Source of the DNA: Candidatus Cloacimonadota bacterium
Lineage (GTDB): Bacteria > Cloacimonadota > Cloacimonadia > JGIOTU-2
Assembly (NCBI GenBank): GCA_021158425.1
Contig: JAGGUR010000007.1
Coordinates: 1-6,294 of the forward strand
Length of the DNA: 6,294 nucleotides
Direction of reading: 5' to 3'
Each line of letters opens with the position of its first letter. Positions within the stretch are counted from its first letter, which is position 1. Below are positions 5,509 through 6,294 of the stretch, one piece after another. Both the position numbers and the translations under genes were made by a program. Below the pieces are notes generated by a model, which did no database searches, was not told where the DNA came from, and saw only the letters and a program-made list of their open reading frames with translations.

Positions 5509-6255
5509 ATGAAAGTTTTTAGTGTAGTAGGTTACACAAAATCTGGGAAGACTTCAACAATAGTTGAATTAGTAAAGGAGCTAAAATTGCGTGGATATAA
5601 GATTGCGACAATAAAAGATATACATTATAAAAAATTCACAATGGAGACTGAAAATTCAGATTCATATTTACACTGGAATGCAAGCAATGATGTTGTATTT
5701 GCACGTGGTTTGAATGAAACCTATCAAATCTGGCATCGCCAGCTTGCATTGGAAGAAATGCTTAAACATTTAAATGCTGATTATGTTATTGTTGAAGGAA
5801 TGAAAACTTTCCCTTTACCGAAAATTGTGTGTGCAAAATATAAGAAAGAACTTGATGAATTAGTTGATGGAACAGTATTTGCAATTTCCGGAATTTATGC
5901 TAATGATAATAAGGCTTATAAAAAATTCAAGGTATTCCATTCAAAAAAACAGGCAAAAGATTTGGCTGATATTGTTGAAGAAAAAGTTTTTGATGCTCTT
6001 CCTTATCCAGAGGAAGAATGTTGCAAAGCTTGTGGATTCACATGCAAAGAGATGGTTGAAAAAATTCTAACAGGAGAAAAAACTCGTGCAGATTGCGTTC
6101 TCGACCGAAGTACGCAATTAACTATAAAAATTGATGGCAAAGAAATTAAAATTGTTCCTTTTGTTCAAAACACATTCAAAGATGTTATTCTTGGATTTGT
6201 TAAACATTTAAAGGGTTATAAAAAAGGAAAGATAGAGATTGAGATTAATGAGTAG
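5509..6255 (+). CDS. mobB: MobB: molybdopterin-guanine dinucleotide biosynthesis GTPase/adapter with C-terminal cysteine (Fe-S-like) motif
   Basis: MobB proteins bind GTP and assist MobA and cofactor delivery when the guanine-dinucleotide form of the molybdenum or tungsten cofactor is made. The 248-residue product has the MobB core: P-loop GYTKSGKTS (8-16), the KDIHYKKF...DSYLHWNA segment that corresponds to the KHxxH and DSxxH region, and the conserved VEGMK (usually VEGFK). After about residue 165 it carries a region missing from E. coli MobB (about 170 residues): C171, C172-x2-C175-x3-C179-x16-C196. The pattern CKACGFTCKEMVEKILTGE then DCV resembles the small Fe-S domain with CxxCGxxxC...C spacing, so it may bind a 4Fe-4S cluster (inference). 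A basic, beta-rich tail follows. The gene lies 204 nt after ecfT on the same strand with its own Shine-Dalgarno. It may belong to the same operon or have its own promoter. Confidence 0.88.
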   Translation: MKVFSVVGYTKSGKTSTIVELVKELKLRGYKIATIKDIHYKKFTMETENSDSYLHWNASNDVVFARGLNETYQIWHRQLALEEMLKHLNADYVIVEGMKTFPLPKIVCAKYKKELDELVDGTVFAISGIYANDNKAYKKFKVFHSKKQAKDLADIVEEKVFDALPYPEEECCKACGFTCKEMVEKILTGEKTRADCVLDRSTQLTIKIDGKEIKIVPFVQNTFKDVILGFVKHLKGYKKGKIEIEINE

Positions 6256-6267
6256 ATACAAAAAACC

Positions 6268-6294
6268 CGAGTCGGGTTCGTAGAACTCGACTCG
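6268..6294 (-). terminator. Hairpin with minus-strand T-tract, likely terminator of a convergent gene
   Basis: Arms cgagtcgggttc (6268-6279) and gaactcgactcg (6283-6294) pair over 12 positions with one G-T wobble around a 3-nt loop. Read on the minus strand, the stem is followed by GGTTTTTTG, which is the standard intrinsic terminator layout. It lies 12 nt past the mobB stop. On the plus strand the T-tract, if any, is beyond the window, so bidirectional use cannot be judged. Confidence 0.55.

Noticed and set aside
5864..6070. 68-codon ORF inside mobB
   Set aside because: Different frame of the same strand, fully inside MobB over its conserved cysteine region.
1..6294. CRISPR array, tRNA or rRNA genes
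   Set aside because: No regularly spaced direct repeats, cloverleaf with conserved tRNA bases, or rRNA-like sequence was seen on either strand.

Overview
This AT-rich window comes from a bacterium that uses sigma-70-like promoters (two TTGACA boxes) and Shine-Dalgarno sites on some genes. The intergenic DNA is full of short palindromes. Gene content (pterin-cofactor metabolism, a Moco-type riboswitch, an Fe-S-like MobB, proline/glutamate catabolism) suits an anaerobic or amino-acid-using bacterium, probably from an uncultured lineage. The phylum cannot be fixed from this sequence.

Layout. Positions 1-1809 hold a minus-strand two-gene operon: a 74-residue DUF1858 protein (GTG start) followed 16 nt later by a P5C dehydrogenase of the PruA/ALDH4A1 type, which runs off the left edge just short of its C-terminus. 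Its candidate promoter is at 1859-1888. Positions 1892-2130 hold a MITE-like element: near-perfect terminal inverted repeats around 211 bp, flanked by a 14-bp direct repeat. Positions 2131-2191 are AT-rich with nothing recognisable. A second TTGACA promoter (2192-2220) then drives rightward transcription, and its predicted start lies at the edge of an RNA that carries the hallmark sequences of the molybdenum-cofactor riboswitch (GGG-hairpin-GCCTCCCGT-TTGGAAAGG, about 2231-2325).

Downstream of this RNA lies a complete ECF-type vitamin transporter cassette: a YkoE-like substrate-binding membrane protein (S, 2484-3053), two short ABC ATPases (A, 3111-3767; A', 3771-4430) and the transmembrane coupling protein (T, 4573-5304). 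The window ends with MobB (5509-6255), the GTPase associated with the guanine-dinucleotide form of the molybdenum/tungsten cofactor. This MobB carries an extra C-terminal cysteine motif that looks like an Fe-S site. A hairpin at the right edge resembles a terminator for a convergent minus-strand gene beyond the window.

The main point is the combination of a Moco-type riboswitch, an ECF importer and MobB. YkoE-type ECF systems are usually assigned to thiamine precursors, but no TPP riboswitch is visible here. The control element and the neighbour both point to molybdopterin/tungstopterin metabolism. My best inference is an ECF importer for a Moco/Tuco-related compound (a pterin precursor, the cofactor itself, or less likely the metal oxyanion). 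I know of no described ECF system with that role. The sequence supports the association, not the substrate.
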